NCBI GenBank assembly: GCA_050084515.1
Contig: CM114271.1
Coordinates: forward strand, 17,422,001-17,486,000
Direction of reading: 5' to 3'
From: Blasia pusilla
Lineage: Eukaryota; Marchantiophyta; Marchantiopsida; Blasiales
Length of the DNA stretch: 64,000 nucleotides
Positions within the stretch are counted from its first letter, which is position 1. Each line of letters begins with the position of its first letter. Below the pieces are notes generated by a model. That model was not told where the DNA came from. It did not search any database and saw nothing but the letters and a program-made list of their open reading frames with translations. The position numbers and the translations under genes are program-made. Below, one piece after another: positions 33,492-47,241 of this stretch.

Positions 33492-36315
33492 TATGATAAA
33501 AGAATCTATGTCGTGCTCTTGATCCACTAGAATCTCATATTTCAAACGTTACAACAAAAGATCTAGAAAATTCATATTTGAGAATAGTGGTATCCCAAAA
33601 TAGCTATATAAAATGGTCACCGAAATCATTTCGTTTCTATCAAATCAAACGAAATGGGATATTTTGATTATTTGATGAGCTACTTTGCATAAAAAAAAAT
33701 TCCATATTTACAAAAGTAAATAAATTTGGAGACATAAACGCGAAATTATTTCAATTGGGCTATCATTCTTTTGGCACGGCAGTCTAAGCTATTAAAAGTG
33801 CCGTATCATAAAAAGTTAAAAATAGTGTACGACTATCATGCATTTAATATTTCTTCCAATTTAAAATTTTCCGTTTCCAAGGTCGAATTTTTTTCTTCAC
33901 CTCGTGAGTCGGAATTTTGTATGAATTCTTTCATATTTGACAAGTGAGAAAAACAAGTTTATTTATTTAGCTTTTTGCTTTAGCTCGTAGTGTATAATAA
34001 TAGGACCTATGGTGAAAATTCTTACCAATAGGGTTAACAATAGGGTTTTGCATCGCCCATAGTCATTTTTAACTTGTAACGTTCATATGGAGCGCAAGTC
34101 GAATATTCTTTCTCTTGGGTTTGCCATAGCCAAATTTAAATTGCACTCGAGGTTCACCTTCTTCCCAATTTTCCTTCCGGGCATGACTATTTGCTCATCC
34201 CTCGTGTAAATGATATGGGATCTTCTTTGAGCACCAGCATGATGCTTTAGACGTGCTTAGCACATCTTTGAATGAGTGAGACTTTCTTGAGAAAAGGTTT
34301 GTGGATGGACTCTCAATAATTTTTCATGTAGTGTCACTAAAGATTTATTATAGATCCATCAAAGGACATCTCCAACTTCATGGCCGAAGAGCGCTTATTT
34401 CGATTGGAGGATTTCTTTTTTCAGCACCTTCGATTTTTAAGATTAAGTGTCTAGCTCTAACCCGGCTTATTTCTTGCTTACTAAGCCAGCTATTAAGATG
34501 AAATTGCAAGTTGCGCTATTTCAAAATAAACATTCTTTTCATTTTCACTATTTATGTGCCCTCGTCAATCTCTTAACGATTTTTTCAATCCCTTCACTCC
34601 CTACCATCTTCGGTGTCCACTTAGTTTTGCTCTTCCATCATCACACTTCCTTACATCCACTTTCTGTTTGGTCTTCAGCCCTCACATTTCCATGCATATC
34701 CTAAGATTTCACTCTTCGTTTAAGAGAGAGCATGTAAGATGAAGTGCTTATCTTAGGACGATGTGAGATGCAATGCTTAGCTTGAGATTAATTAAGTTGC
34801 ATGCTTGTAAGATGTAATGCTCAGCTTAAGATTCTGTGTTTTCCTTCTTCTTCTTTTACTCACGGATGAGGACAAAACTGCCCCATGTAGAAATTTACTC
34901 TATGGAAATTTATTTATTATTTCGTATTCCTCATCAAAACGTAAGCTTGGGAGGTTGTCAAAGCTACTAGAGCTTGGGTGACCCACTTCACCAAATTTTT
35001 TAAAAGATGGTTTTCCCCGAATTGAGAGCTTTTCCAGCTCATACCCACACCCTTTCACACGTGATATATGCCATTGGAAAGCCTAAATTTTTTTTGTCAA
35101 GATATGTCACTTTTTCTTCCATTGTCTTTCGTACTTGAGTTTTTTAAAGATGATTAACTTAAGCCAAAGCACTTGTACGTGGCCATAGTTGATATTGCTT
35201 TTCTCAAGTTGGATGCTGGACTTTGCTACGTTTGCTTACTTTTAACTTGGACGGCCAATGAGCCAACCCCTCATATATGGTACACACTTTGTCATGGGAA
35301 AAAATACACATGGCGGAGTTTTAGCGATTTTGGATAATCAAAAGGATGCCTGCAAAACAGGGTGGAGTGTTTCTGAACTCGAAGTGAGTGTGGAGGTTTG
35401 AATGGTGTGGATGCAAAAGACATGAATATGTTATTGTAGTTCTAAGATTTTCTTATAAACTCTTAGATAAGGCTACGTGAAGAAGCCAATAAAACTGCTT
35501 TCACTCATTTGGAGGAAATGGGATACTAACGAAGGTGGCCCATTTCCCTATCCTTGGAATCTCCAAAGGTGTATTTGAGTCTCCAAACTAGGGCATATTC
35601 TAGGCCTTAAACTAACAACAAAGCATTTTAGTAGTCAAATGGAAATGTTAAAAAACCAAACCAAAGAGTTCAGATATTATGTAACAACACAAATTATTAA
35701 GAAAGTTGGTTTAATAGCATGTGCTATATAGTTATTACATTTGAAAATTTCACTGAAGTAATTTTCTTGGAAAAAGTGAAATGAATTTTTTTTTCTAGTT
35801 TCCACTCATAAAATTTGACCAAACATTAAAACATAGGTAATTTTAATAATAAAATTAAATAATTATTTTCACATTTGGAAAAAAGATAAGTGGCCTAAAT
35901 AGATTTTTTATATTCCTTGTTTCCGAACACAAATAATCATGTAGATCTCCCTTTGTTCTTGCAAATGTACTTTGAAAAAGTGGAGCAAAAAAGTGGAGCA
36001 AGCTACGCGCAAGCTATAGGGTGCTTTATTCTTCTCCATCATACTTTATAGTGTTTCTCTTCCTCCAAAGATTGGGCATATGTCGAGGTACGTGTAGGGT
36101 TCTTCAAGAAATCACGAGCAATCTTATCACTAGGTTATTAACTTATCAAGCCATATGTGCACAAGCTGAAGTTTCAAGTAAAAAATTTGCACATCAAAGG
36201 TGGTGAATGTCTATAACAAGGTTCAAAGTTTGCATGTCGTATTTGAAATTGGGCTAAAATTTCCACCCGAAGAATTTATATGGATATGTTTAGGTAAAAT
36301 CTGCGTCTCAAGTAA
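33492..36315. other. Non-coding stretch
   Basis: No gene found. Around 34730-34835 imperfect short repeats recur, built on GTAAGATGNAATGCTNAGCTTNAGATT. The rest is AT-rich with short random frames. Confidence 0.5.
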
Positions 36316-36350
36316 TCTATACTATTAATTTGAGGAGCGTCTCTCAAATG
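36316..36350 (+). mobile_element. Possible Helitron-type 5' terminus
   Basis: TCTATACTATTAATTTGAGG preceded by A, the clearest of the Helitron-like starts in the window. GAGCGTCTCTCAAATGG follows. No 3' end with hairpin and CTRR was identified downstream. Confidence 0.5.
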
Positions 36351-37450
36351 GACACAACTTGAGCGTGCACCACGTGTCTTTTTAAGCTCAAGAATGTATG
36401 ACATATGGCATCTATGTCAATCATATAAATTAAGTTTTTAATAGTTTCTTTTAGAGATCAGACGTTTAGGGTTGCAAAAATCATGCATCGTATGGTCCCT
36501 CACGGGTCCTAACTAGTCAAGAGATAAGTGCAACCATCTTCTTTTTGTTTAAGAGTATTTGAATGGTTAGGCCCCTAGAATCAAGCAATTTGGAGATTTC
36601 TAGACATAGTAGCCATTAATAGTATAAATTTGATTTTTCTTCTCGGATTTGGTCTTACTATTGATAAAAAAAATCATACTCTCATTTGTGTTAGCCTCTC
36701 CTTGCCTATCGTGTGTTATGCCCGTGACACTTGAATTTGTTGTTATATTATCCTAGACTAAGCTTCGAGGAAAATGGAAAAAGAGAGATATAGATTTAAT
36801 GATCAAGTAAAAAATCTTATGTTAATATTACTTTTAGATTTTTTATCAAACATCTTTCCCAATGAAATATTCTAGAGTCTACTTTATTTTTGTTATTTTT
36901 TCTCATTTGAAAATTTAAAATTCTTTTTTCAAAGTTCATGCCAAAGAAATTATGAAAAAAATAATCTAGAGTTTATTTTTGAAGGAAGTTTTCCTTTCGG
37001 GAAAAATGAAAAGGATAGTAGAAAATTGATGGGAAAATGGAGGAAAAATTCATCAAAATGAATGATTTTCTTTTACTTACTGAAAGAAGGGGATTGGAAA
37101 AGGGATAACTTATTTTTTCCACAATTGATAAAAGAAAATATACTAAAATTTGTCTTGATCCAAGTTCCATGTATTAAAAAAACTATATTTCTTATTTTTT
37201 CTTCTTTTTAAAGATGAAACTTTACTCATCATGTATCCTCCTATAATCTCAAAAAATTAGTAGTATTCAACATCTTGTGTTAATTTCTTGCATGTCAAAC
37301 TCTAAAATAATTGATATACGTTTCAAAAACGTTTTTTACATTAATACGAAATGGAAATATGGAAATTTTTTCATATCGCACTATCTAAAATAATTTATAA
37401 AAACAGCCAGCCATTTCTTAAAAAACACATGAACACTTTTCGCCTTTAAA
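36351..37450. other. AT-rich non-coding stretch
   Basis: No gene or recognisable repeat protein. If the Helitron-type start at 36316 is real, part of this may be its body. Confidence 0.45.
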
Positions 37451-38542
37451 GCAGTTTAGAATTAGCACTCACACGTGTCCTCCGGGCAGGCACAAAATAA
37501 TTCGAGTGTATACTCTACTACACCCTCTGCTAAATCGGGAAAACGGATGAAACGAAACGACTGGCGCAGGGTTGCGAAGGAAATCGCGAAGGCGGAGGAG
37601 GCGGTGCCGTTCGCAGGAAGGAAAGTCGCGAAGATTCAGAAGAAGGCTGGATGGTGTCGCGGGCCAAAAGCATACAGCTTAAGGGCCGCACCAGGCGTCC
37701 TCCCTCAGGGTCCCTTCGATCTCTCGTCCCTCCCGACAGGCGGACCCGTCCTTCCGCGCGCCCGCGCGCCCGCTGGTTGGCTGGCTTACTTCGCACTTGG
37801 CAGGAGACAGCAGAGCACATGGGGGGGATTGATTGATTGCTCGTTCGTTTGCTTGCGGACACAGCGTCCCATGCGGTGATCGCAAAAGAAAAAGCCGATC
37901 CATTGTGTGCAGTGCGAGCGGGTGGTGGTGTAGTTGTAGTGGTAGTAAAAGCAGTAGCAGCTGCCTTTTTTATTTCGTCCGAAAAGGGAGCGGAGATAAA
38001 TCCGGTTCTTCGTGGACGCAGCGATACGCGGCACAGAAGGTGCACGTTTGACGCAGGAGGAAACCCGGCATTGAAGGATACCGATTGGCGTGTGCGAGGG
38101 TTGCTTGCATGCATGGTGGACGAAGAAGCTTGATGAGTCGAGCAGCAAGATGATATGCGAAGAAGGGTGTAAGAGTCACTGGCCGGGAGTGGGAAGGGGG
38201 GAAACGACATATTCAAATTGACAGGTTTCGGGTGTGTTGGTGAACGGGTCGTTACAGTGCATCGGCTGGCGGAGGAAGGAAAGAGTCGATTGATCTGTTA
38301 AGGACTGATCGATTGATCGCGTCGTAGAGTGTTGCGTAAGCTGCCAGGGGAAGATGTCGGTTGGAGATTGCTGTGGTGCCAAAGAAGCTTTAGGTTTTGT
38401 CGTCTTCGGATTGAATGTTTCTGTGTATAGTTGATGAAGCCAATGTGCCTTTTCGTTGGAGTGCCAATAATTCTCGTGGGAAGTTTGGACTGGTCTTGCC
38501 TCCGTGTTCGAGGGGGTAACATTTCTTGCAAGAAAATCGTAG
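37451..38542 (+). promoter_or_regulatory. GC-rich promoter and leader region of the EH1-type gene
   Basis: Composition changes abruptly near 37480 from AT-rich to GC-rich and stays so up to the ATG at 38543. Frames on both strands (plus 37475-37879, minus 37530-38216, minus 38176-38712) are Ser/Pro/Arg-rich without family features; the last is antisense to exon 1. Short GATTGATTG/GATCGATTGATCG repeats occur at 37828 and 38305. A transcribed leader is likely here; its start cannot be placed. Confidence 0.5.
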
Positions 38543-41500
38543 ATGGCAAATCTAAATGCGTTTGAGGACTTTTTCCGTCGAGCGGATTTGGACAAGGATG
38601 GCAGGATTAGCGGGGCCGAGGCAGTCGGATTTTTCCAGGGAGCCAACTTACCACAAGTTACGTTGGCAAAGGTGTGGAACATCCTCCTTAATTTTTTAAG
38701 CATTAGAAACAATATGCGTCATGTAAAACTCACGTCTCATAAGTCAGCATCGGAGGCGCGCACTTGACTGACCTGCACTCACTAAGCGACGACACAAGTG
38801 AATGGAGGGAGTGGTAGGGCGTGAGGATGCATGGGAGATATAGCGCGAACCATATAAGGTGGATTAAGGATAATACTACGAATTTCTATGGGACTGCCTG
38901 ACTTTCTTGTAAGGAGTTGTGGTAGAAGTGCGAGAAACACCTAGTCGTATTCGCAGGTTGACGTGCTCGTGCTGAACTGTGGGATTTTTTATGGCTCGCA
39001 GATATGGCAGATTGCGGATCAAGGACAAAATGGATTTCTTTCCAAGCCCCAGTTTTTCAATGCTTTGAAGCTTGTGACAGTCGCTCAGTCGGGAAGAGAC
39101 CTCACACCTGAAATTGTACGAACAGCCTTGACTGGACCCGTTGCTGCACAGATCCCCCCACCTCGAATAGTGACTCCCGGGCCTCCACCTTCCAGCTATG
39201 GGGCGCCATCAGTGTCTCCTCAGGTACAAACTGGTTTCTCGAATCAATTCGCATCTTCTACAGCAGCTCCTCAAAGTCGATGGTCTTCTCAACCCTCTGC
39301 TTTGCCTGGGAATGCACCGATAGCGCCTCCTGTGATTCCCAGACCTGGTTCAGCATCGGGACAGCGACCTTCGACGGGGTTTGGCCAAGATGCGTGGCCT
39401 TCTGTTAAGTCGACAGGTCCTTCCCCTTCAGTCCATGGCCCATCGCAAGCTCCTGCAAGTGCTGCTGCATCGGTGCCAGGTTTTCAGGTTGGTCAAAGCT
39501 TTGCAGCTTCCTCACAGGGGAAGATTAAGGAGGACGCATTCGGTGGGCTAGGACTCGAAACAGGTAAATTCTGGGCTGAGGATGGCTATGGTGGCGACGG
39601 AGCGTTCCGAGCAGAACCTGTGGCAACCAAGGCACTGGCACCAATTGGTATTCCCTCAAGAAATGGAAGTAAGGAATCCCAAACAGCTTTTGCAACCACC
39701 CGTCCGTCTGTGACACCTCTACCAGCGGCCTCTGGACCGGGATTTACTGCTCCTTCCGCAAGCTTAGGTATGGGTGGGCCTTGGCCCCGAATGACCGAGT
39801 CTGATGCACAACGTTATACACGAGTGTTTGCCGAGGTGGACACGGACAGAGATGGCAAGATCACAGGCGAGCAGGCACGGGATCTTTTCTTGAGTTGGGG
39901 ACTTCCCAGAGGTAACTCTCCATGTTATCCCAGACAACATGTCGCTTGGTGAAGCTCGGAAGGGGCAATTCCGATGAGAATTTAATGTGTTTGGTCTGTA
40001 GATGCAGTGTCTGTGATATGCTTACTGACCACTGAGCCCCTGATGGTTGAGTAAGAGCCGATGAGCTTTACATTTAACTGGCTTAAGCCAAAGTCATGGT
40101 GGGTATCTTGACTCCTCTGCACAACACATCTTCATTAGGCTCATTCGAGTTACACCAGTCAAGTCTTCATAGTACTGATAAAAACACTGTTTCCTCAGAG
40201 GTTTTGAAGCAGGTGTGGGACCTATCAGATCAAGACGGTGACAGTATGTTGTCTCTTAGAGAGTTTTGTACTGCTCTCTACCTGATGGAGCGGTTTCGGG
40301 AGGGGAGACCTTTACCGCCTGTACTCCCTACAGGCTTCCACTTTGACGACCGTCAATCAGAAATATGGCCCTCTGCAGTTGCCTCACAAACCGAGCAAGG
40401 ACGTATGCCTGTTTCACAGCATTCTGCAGGGTACAATGTTCCTAGCTGGCAACAGAATCCAGGTACAAAGATGCGACCCTGCTTTGGATAGCATCAGTAT
40501 TAGACTATGAACGTCAGATGTAACCTCTTGCTGTGCTGGAGTACTTCAACCTTTGTGTGTTAAATTCAAGGAGTAAAACATGACATGAATGGACTCATAG
40601 TATCACAACAAAATTTCTGGGTGATTACCTGATATGATCAATGCCTCATTTCAAGAATTGTTAGTGGTGTTCTAAGCTGACTGTAGAAACATTTTTTGAT
40701 GGGATTTAACATCTGATGGATCTCTTGAACCCAGGAGCACTTCATCCCCCTGGTTCAGGATCCATTGGTCTTCCACGGCAGTATATGTCAACTGGATCAA
40801 TTCCATCACAAGTTCCAAGTGCACGAGGCATTGATCTAGATGCAGGTCAGCCTGTAGTATACAAATCTAAGGCTCCTGTATTGGATATGCATCTCGTGAA
40901 TCAGCTCAACAGGGATGAACAGAATACTCTGAAGGCAAAGCATAAAGATGCTGAAGAAGCAGATAAGAAGGTAAGTTCTTGATGTCTACTTGAGCAAAGT
41001 AAAAGTGGATTGAATTTATGGTGACATAGTTTATGTGTAGTTCAAAGAGTTGTGTCCAGTCCTCAGAAAAAGATATGATAAGACCTCCTCCATCTAGTGC
41101 CCTGTCTTTAACCTATTATACTGAGAAGGAACAAAGATAATAATCTGTCCTCCGGAGCTCACTCAAGAAAATGTGTGAGTTTTACACACTGGTTCTTTAA
41201 ACACACAAAATTCAATCTAAATGATGCCACTACTGGGAATGATGTTGAACCATTAATCTGATTCTTCACTACTTAGCCGTGGACTTCCCTCACATGTGTT
41301 GAGTCTGTTGGAATTTGTTTTCTTTTCATGTGGAGGGAATCCTTGGGTAAGATCTTTGGTTAGAGCAGAACATCCCAAGGATGCATCTTTCTCTTAAGAA
41401 GGCTAGGGAAAACATTGTGAAAAAAATTGTCGCGGTTGACACTTCAGACACATGTACAAGAAACATTTATCTGATCGATGGTTCAGAGCTGCCACTGAAA

Positions 41501-44500
41501 AACTGGGTTGTGATCATGGAATTTTGCAGAAGGCTTTAGGTTCCTGCTTAGCAGATTTCGCCACAGTTTCACTCATTTGGGGTACTTTAGTTATTCTAAT
41601 GGATAAATCTTCGGAGCGTATCAGTACATATCTAGGAAGCCATCAATAGGTCCCAAATTTGGCTTAATTCTGCATTCTGAGAAAGTAATTGATGCAAACT
41701 TACTTGTGTGGACAAGTTCCAGGGTCAATAGGCCTGCCATTCTGGTTAGTAATTCTCAGACTTGAATTGTACTGAACAAGTATAATTTCGGAGTATGCTC
41801 AAAGCTCGTTTCTATTTCAGAGCATTGTATGGTAGGGATTCCTTAAGTTGAGGTGTTGATCCTGGCCTCCAGCTTAGCTTAATTAGAGAGCATGCTTGCA
41901 AATTATTCAGAATTTGACTTGGATTTAGGTGGATAGTCATGAACATACCTGAAACCATGATTTGCTACTTCTTCACAACTTCTTTCACTCAATTTGACAG
42001 GACTTCTTGAACTTTAGGAATTTAGCGTATGATCTCCGTTGAAGTTCTTTTCTGCTGAATTTCCCGCTCCTCAATGCATTCACTTCCCTCCATTAGGGCC
42101 TTACATGGCCAAACATGTAGATTTCTCTTCCTGCTGAACACCTTGATGAATTCAGCTCATGTCCAACAATCATTTGAGATCACAATTCGGTGATTTGGTG
42201 CAAGGCATTTTGCTCAGATTCAGATCAACTTGTGAAATTTCCAGGTTGCTGCGTAGTGTTCTTACATTGTGTGATTATACACTAGTTGGTTTGGGCTTCG
42301 TGACCAAAGAAGTGATCAATGATCTATGTGACGTGGCAGGCCTATCAGTTAGACAAGGAGATCATGGATTACCGAGAGAAAACTGAGTACTATCGCTCCA
42401 AGTTGCAGGAGATAGTAAGCATCGCTTTCATTGGTTGTTTATTCTCTACGTTTGGATTAGTTGAAGATTTTTCGGCTCAGCTTTTCTCTGCCTTGGATCC
42501 GAGCATATTCATATATGGTGTTCGGAAGTGATCCATGAGTCGTAGATTAGTTTTCTGTCCAACTCAAAACCATTATTTTTTGAACATGATGCCAGATACT
42601 GTTCAAGAGCAGATGTGACAACAAGCTTTCTGAAATCACAGAGCGAGCAGCAGCTGATAAACGAGAGGTATCATTGAATTTTCCTCACTTCAAATTTCTC
42701 TTCTATTACTTGGACATGGTCCACCACAGAAAGCTTCCAGTTTGTTTTAAGAAAGTGTTTTGGATGAAGGCTGTAGAAGCATTCAATAGCCAGATTTCAC
42801 TTTGGTACAAGGTCATAAGCAATCTCGGGGAAGTTATTGTGTGTGTGTTTGTTTGTTCAATATTGTAGTGAAATAGAGAGAAGGGATAACATGCCTGAAC
42901 ATTCAACATTGTTGCCAGAATATAAAGAGGTCACTTGTTTAGACATGGGAAAATTTGCATTCTGTGTTTCTGGGACTCTTATGTCAGGTTTGTATCTTGC
43001 AATGAGTCTTGGATGTTTTTTTTATCTGACCTATGAAAAATTCCTGCATCTCGAATAATAGATGGAATCATTGGCCAAAAAGTATGACGAGAGATTTAAG
43101 GCAGCTGGAGAAGTGAACTCACGACTGATGGCCGAAGAAGCAGTGTTCCGTGATATTCAGGTGGGTTCATTTATGGCATTCAAATAAATTAAACATGTTA
43201 GAATCAGTGGTATTATATGGGGTGGATGGATATGTTGACGCAGTGAGGGTTATTCAATTTTTGTCACTGATTGCAATAATTACATATCTTTCTTTATGGG
43301 TACTTCTGACATTACCTGCAGATGTTGGGACTTATGAATATTCTAAGTTGTCAGTATTCAATGTTAAATCTTCAGTTCCTCTATCCTAAGGATGTCAATT
43401 ATTGTCAGATGTAAGGCTCTTTCTGCAGAACCAATTGCCATAGCTTTTGTAACTGGATGATTTTGCCGTGCATAGTTGCTGCTGAACCAATGCATCTGGA
43501 AGCTTATATTTTCCACTCTTAAATGAAAGGAGATTGCTTACTTCGGGAATGGAACTACTCTTGTGCCATTGCAGGAGAAAAAGGTTGAACTCTACAACGC
43601 CATTGCAAAAATGGAACAAGGTGGTGATGCCAATGGGCTGCTTCAGGTATATGGTTCTCAGGGCTGTTAAATAATTATTGTGCAGGTGGAATTCTTTTGT
43701 ACCAACTGTTGTGAATCTGATTTTGATATGCAAGCAATTGGATTGCTAGATTCACATCATTATTGATATCAAGTTGTAAATGGTTGTTGTGATTATTCCA
43801 ACAGAGTAAAGCAGATCGTATATCTTCTGATTTGGTTGAATTGAGAAAAGCATTCAATGAAAGGGGGAGACGCTTGGGCTTGCATGTGAAAGCAATCAAT
43901 CCATCGGAGCAACAATTTGGTCTGTATTCATCTTGAACTGGATATGATGAGTTCCATGGTCAGAGAAGTTGTAGCAGCTAATTGTGGAATGGTTTAAGTG
44001 AAAACATGTGGATATTTCTGCATTTAGCGTATTTGCCATTATTGGTTTTTGGCTTATTATCAGGGTATCTGCACTGGTAGAATTTAGGATTTTAGCCTAA
44101 CATGCCCTGATGGTTTGGTGAACTGTAAGCAGGTTGGCAACCGGGTCTTCAGGAGAATGCTGCAGAGTGGGATGAAGATTGGGATAAATTCGATGACGAA
44201 GGTCTTTTTCATCTCTGCACTTGAATCTCGTATGACTGTATATGGACCTCTTCACAAATTATGGAGATTTAATTCTAAGATCTGTTGTTCTTGTGTGGTC
44301 AAGCACCTGCAGCCCAGAGGACCTGTGGCGATTGCTTCATATTGATGAAAATCAAGGAATGAGACTGAAAATATAATGAAATGTGCAGACATATCAGAGA
44401 CTTTCCTGAAATTCGATTTGATGATGTGGAAAGAGATTGGGCCCTGTAGGGCACAAACATTTTACATCTTATAAACATCATTTTTCCACTTGAAAAGCTT

Positions 44501-46392
44501 GTACAGGGTTATCATGGATGAGGGTACGTCATTCTAATGGATTCCTTTTTTGTGTGCCTTGTGTCAGGATTTGTATCTGTTCAAGATTTTATGGGTGATG
44601 GAACTGGAGGTCCTTTTACAGTGGCCACACCTTTGACAGCTGCAGGCTTGAATTCGAGCAGTCAACTTGAGAATGAGGCTGACTTTGGTTTTTCTCCAAG
44701 ATCAGAACATAAGGTAGCAGTTCAGTCTGAGGATGTATCTGCTCCTGAGCCTGTACCATTTGAACACACCTCTCCTCGAGCTGAAAGTGAGACGTCTGGA
44801 AGAAGTGGAGTTGAGAGTCCAACCACATCTAGCTCTCAAGCTGTCGAAAAAAGCAGCTTTGACAAATCAGGCACTGCAAACAAGGCCAGCCAAAGGTTAG
44901 TGAACTTACAAAGGAACATGGAAGATATCACTATGTATCACACTTGTTCTGACATGCCGATCAGCCATACCCACCTAATGAAGTTTCTGACTGATTTGTT
45001 ATGTAGATATGCAAACTTGGCTGATTCACAAGACCTTGGTGCGGGAGATGTTTTTAATGGTCCAACATCTTACAGCTCAACAACTAACAGGTACAGGTTT
45101 GAAACTATATAGATGGTCAAGTATGAATTTGCAAAAGGAGGAGCTTCTTCAAAATTAATGTTCTGACTCTGGATCTGCTGGGTCAGCTTTGAACAAGGTC
45201 CACCATCATATGATTCCAACGATGCATTTGGTGAAGGAGGTGTGTCATGGTCAGCAGCATTCAGCCATGATGAAGAAGTGGATTCTGGGATTAGAGCATC
45301 GTGGGGCTTACAAAGCAACCCCTCCAGTACTCAGGTAGTGTTGCAGATTGGATTGGGCATGCATGCTACTGACCTCTGTATCCCAACTTGGATTCTTGAG
45401 ATAGTCTGAAGCTTGTGTTTTAAATGATATGCATTATATGAATACACTAGCTTGACATTCAGCTCTCATCAAGGATCAATTGGTCAAGATTTATTTTGGA
45501 ATACAGCTTTGGTCGGGTGCTCTGGGGAATTTGACATCTTATTCAATCAATACCTGCCCACTTTGAACTTGTATTACACCTTGCTCTGGGGAATTTCACA
45601 TCTTATGCAATCAATACCTGCCCACTTCGAACTTGTATTACACCTTTTTTTTGAATAGTTCTGTAGTCATGAGAAGTAGAAAGTCAGGCTGGTCAATTTT
45701 AAGTTGGAGATCTTATTGAGTTCTGAAGGTTTTGACTCCCTATCACTGCCCAAACTGTCGTTGTGCAGGCATCTTTGGATGTGACAGGAAATCGTACATC
45801 TCGCTTTGGTAGAACAGGATTGTCCTCTTCTCATGGATTTGGAGATTCCTTGGATTTTGGGTCCTTGGAAGTTTCAAGTCCTGGTAGAGTTCTTGATGGA
45901 CTATCAAGCCCAGGTCAAAGTCATCGTGGCAATGGTGCTTTCCGTGAATCAGAAGACTATGATGCATTCGGATCACTTGGTTCTAAAGACTTCGACAGGT
46001 CGCCAAGCTTCTTTGGAGGTAGCAATACAATGAGAGGGAACTCTGGTTTTGATAGTCCAAGATCTGGTTTTGGTAGCCCACGTGGTAAGGCTGGATCTGG
46101 GAGTGACCGACACTTTGCAAGATTTGACACCTTTAGTCCTCAAAATAATCCAGCGATGCCAGGAGGAACATTTGGTGAGGAGCAACAAGAGAACAATCAT
46201 GCAGGAGCTGGCAATAACCGCGGCTTTGCCAGATTTGACTCAATCAGCAGTGTAAAGTCCGAAGCTGACCGTGGTAGGGGTGGACTGTTCAGCTCTTTTG
46301 ATGAAGGAGATAATCTGTTTGCAGGTACTGGACCTTTTGGGGCAGCAGGCCATGAGAAGAAGCCAACTGATTACGGCTGGAGTGCATTCTAG
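38543..46392 (+). CDS. EH1: EH-domain protein of the TPLATE complex (AtEH1/Pan1 type), complete, 14 exons, 1074 residues
   Basis: Exons: 38543-38671, 39002-39911, 40199-40462, 40735-40970, 42340-42414, 42596-42667, 43062-43160, 43575-43646, 43805-43919, 44133-44201, 44568-44895, 45007-45090, 45187-45334, 45769-46392. All are GT-AG, phases agree, and the total of 3225 bases is open to the TAG. EH domain 1 is residues 1-95 with a full EF-hand loop D15-E26 (DLDKDGRISGAE). A Pro/Ser/Gly-rich linker follows. EH domain 2 spans about 307-400, with DTDRDGKITGEQ from 323 and VWDLSDQDGDSMLSLREF. A coiled coil covers about 495-655, then comes the acidic WDEDWDKFDDEG. The tail has repeated ARFD motifs and ends YGWSAF, as in plant EH1. 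These proteins work in clathrin-mediated endocytosis at the plasma membrane and in autophagy. Exon 5 (42340) replaces a stretch that varies between species. Confidence 0.95.
45518..45645. repeat. 64-base tandem duplication in the last EH1 intron
   Basis: Units 45518-45581 and 45582-45645 (TGCTCTGGGGAATTT...TGTATTACACCT), a few mismatches apart. They lie inside intron 13 and leave splice sites untouched. Confidence 0.92.
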
Positions 46393-47241
46393 AGGAAATA
46401 TGAAATGTCTTCACAGACCTAGCCATATTGTGACACCTCATCCGAATTCACAAGTTGCACTCCTTGCCTAAAATGGAATTGTAGTGAACCCTGTCTTCGT
46501 GGCACACCTATGTGGGTATTTTGAGAAGCTACCAGCCTTATCATTTTTTTTGTATTCTTCTATCAAGTAACCTTCTCCTGGTTGATGCCATCTCCGTCAG
46601 ATATTCAGATCTGATCTGACCTAGCTCTGCTTCTTTGAAGGTAACCTGTCACTCACCCACTCTGATTTTGTAACAATTTATACGAGGGTATGGAAATCAT
46701 CCCGGATCTTGTATGTAGTCTCTGCGTATCGTATGGTCAGTAAAGTATCATGGATGAGTTTTGTGTCGTAGGAAGCTACCCGCAAAGAAAAGATTGGAGA
46801 TGTCCTTTCCATTTATGGTCCGATGTACTGAGGAAATTTTCAGTAATATATGGATATATGGCGGCTCTATTTGGAGTCCTTTCTCCTGATATTTTGCAAC
46901 ACATTTTGAAATACTACAGATGACATCCCTTGGTATATAGTAAGAGGTCACTACCGATTTTGTGTTTGCGACGTGCATCGAGTAACTAACAGACTTGTAA
47001 ATATGAAATTCCACCAATAGAAAAGTCGTGGATAATATTAAGACAAAAATATAGGTTCTCAATGAAGTACCTTGACAGCGCACTAATGCACAATGTTCCA
47101 AAACCAATAGGTTTTGATGTCCCACCTTCAAACTACACGGTTGGTAGATTAGAGAGACAAATCAAGCCGATTCTACTTGACCATGCAAAGGAATTGTCCT
47201 ACATTTTGCCCTTCTTTTTATTCATTCTTGACAGGAATTGG
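46393..47241 (+). other. 3' region of the EH1-type gene, then intergenic
   Basis: The 3' untranslated part probably ends within some 400 bases of the stop; AGTAAAGTATC near 46738 is a weak poly(A)-signal candidate. No other gene is seen. Confidence 0.4.

Noticed and set aside
37530-38216. 228-codon minus-strand frame upstream of EH1
   Set aside because: Ser/Pro/Arg/Thr-rich text without domain features, in a GC-rich promoter where stop codons are rare; overlapping frames on both strands look the same.
38176-38712. 178-codon minus-strand frame
   Set aside because: Antisense to exon 1 and the leader of the EH1-type gene; no family features.
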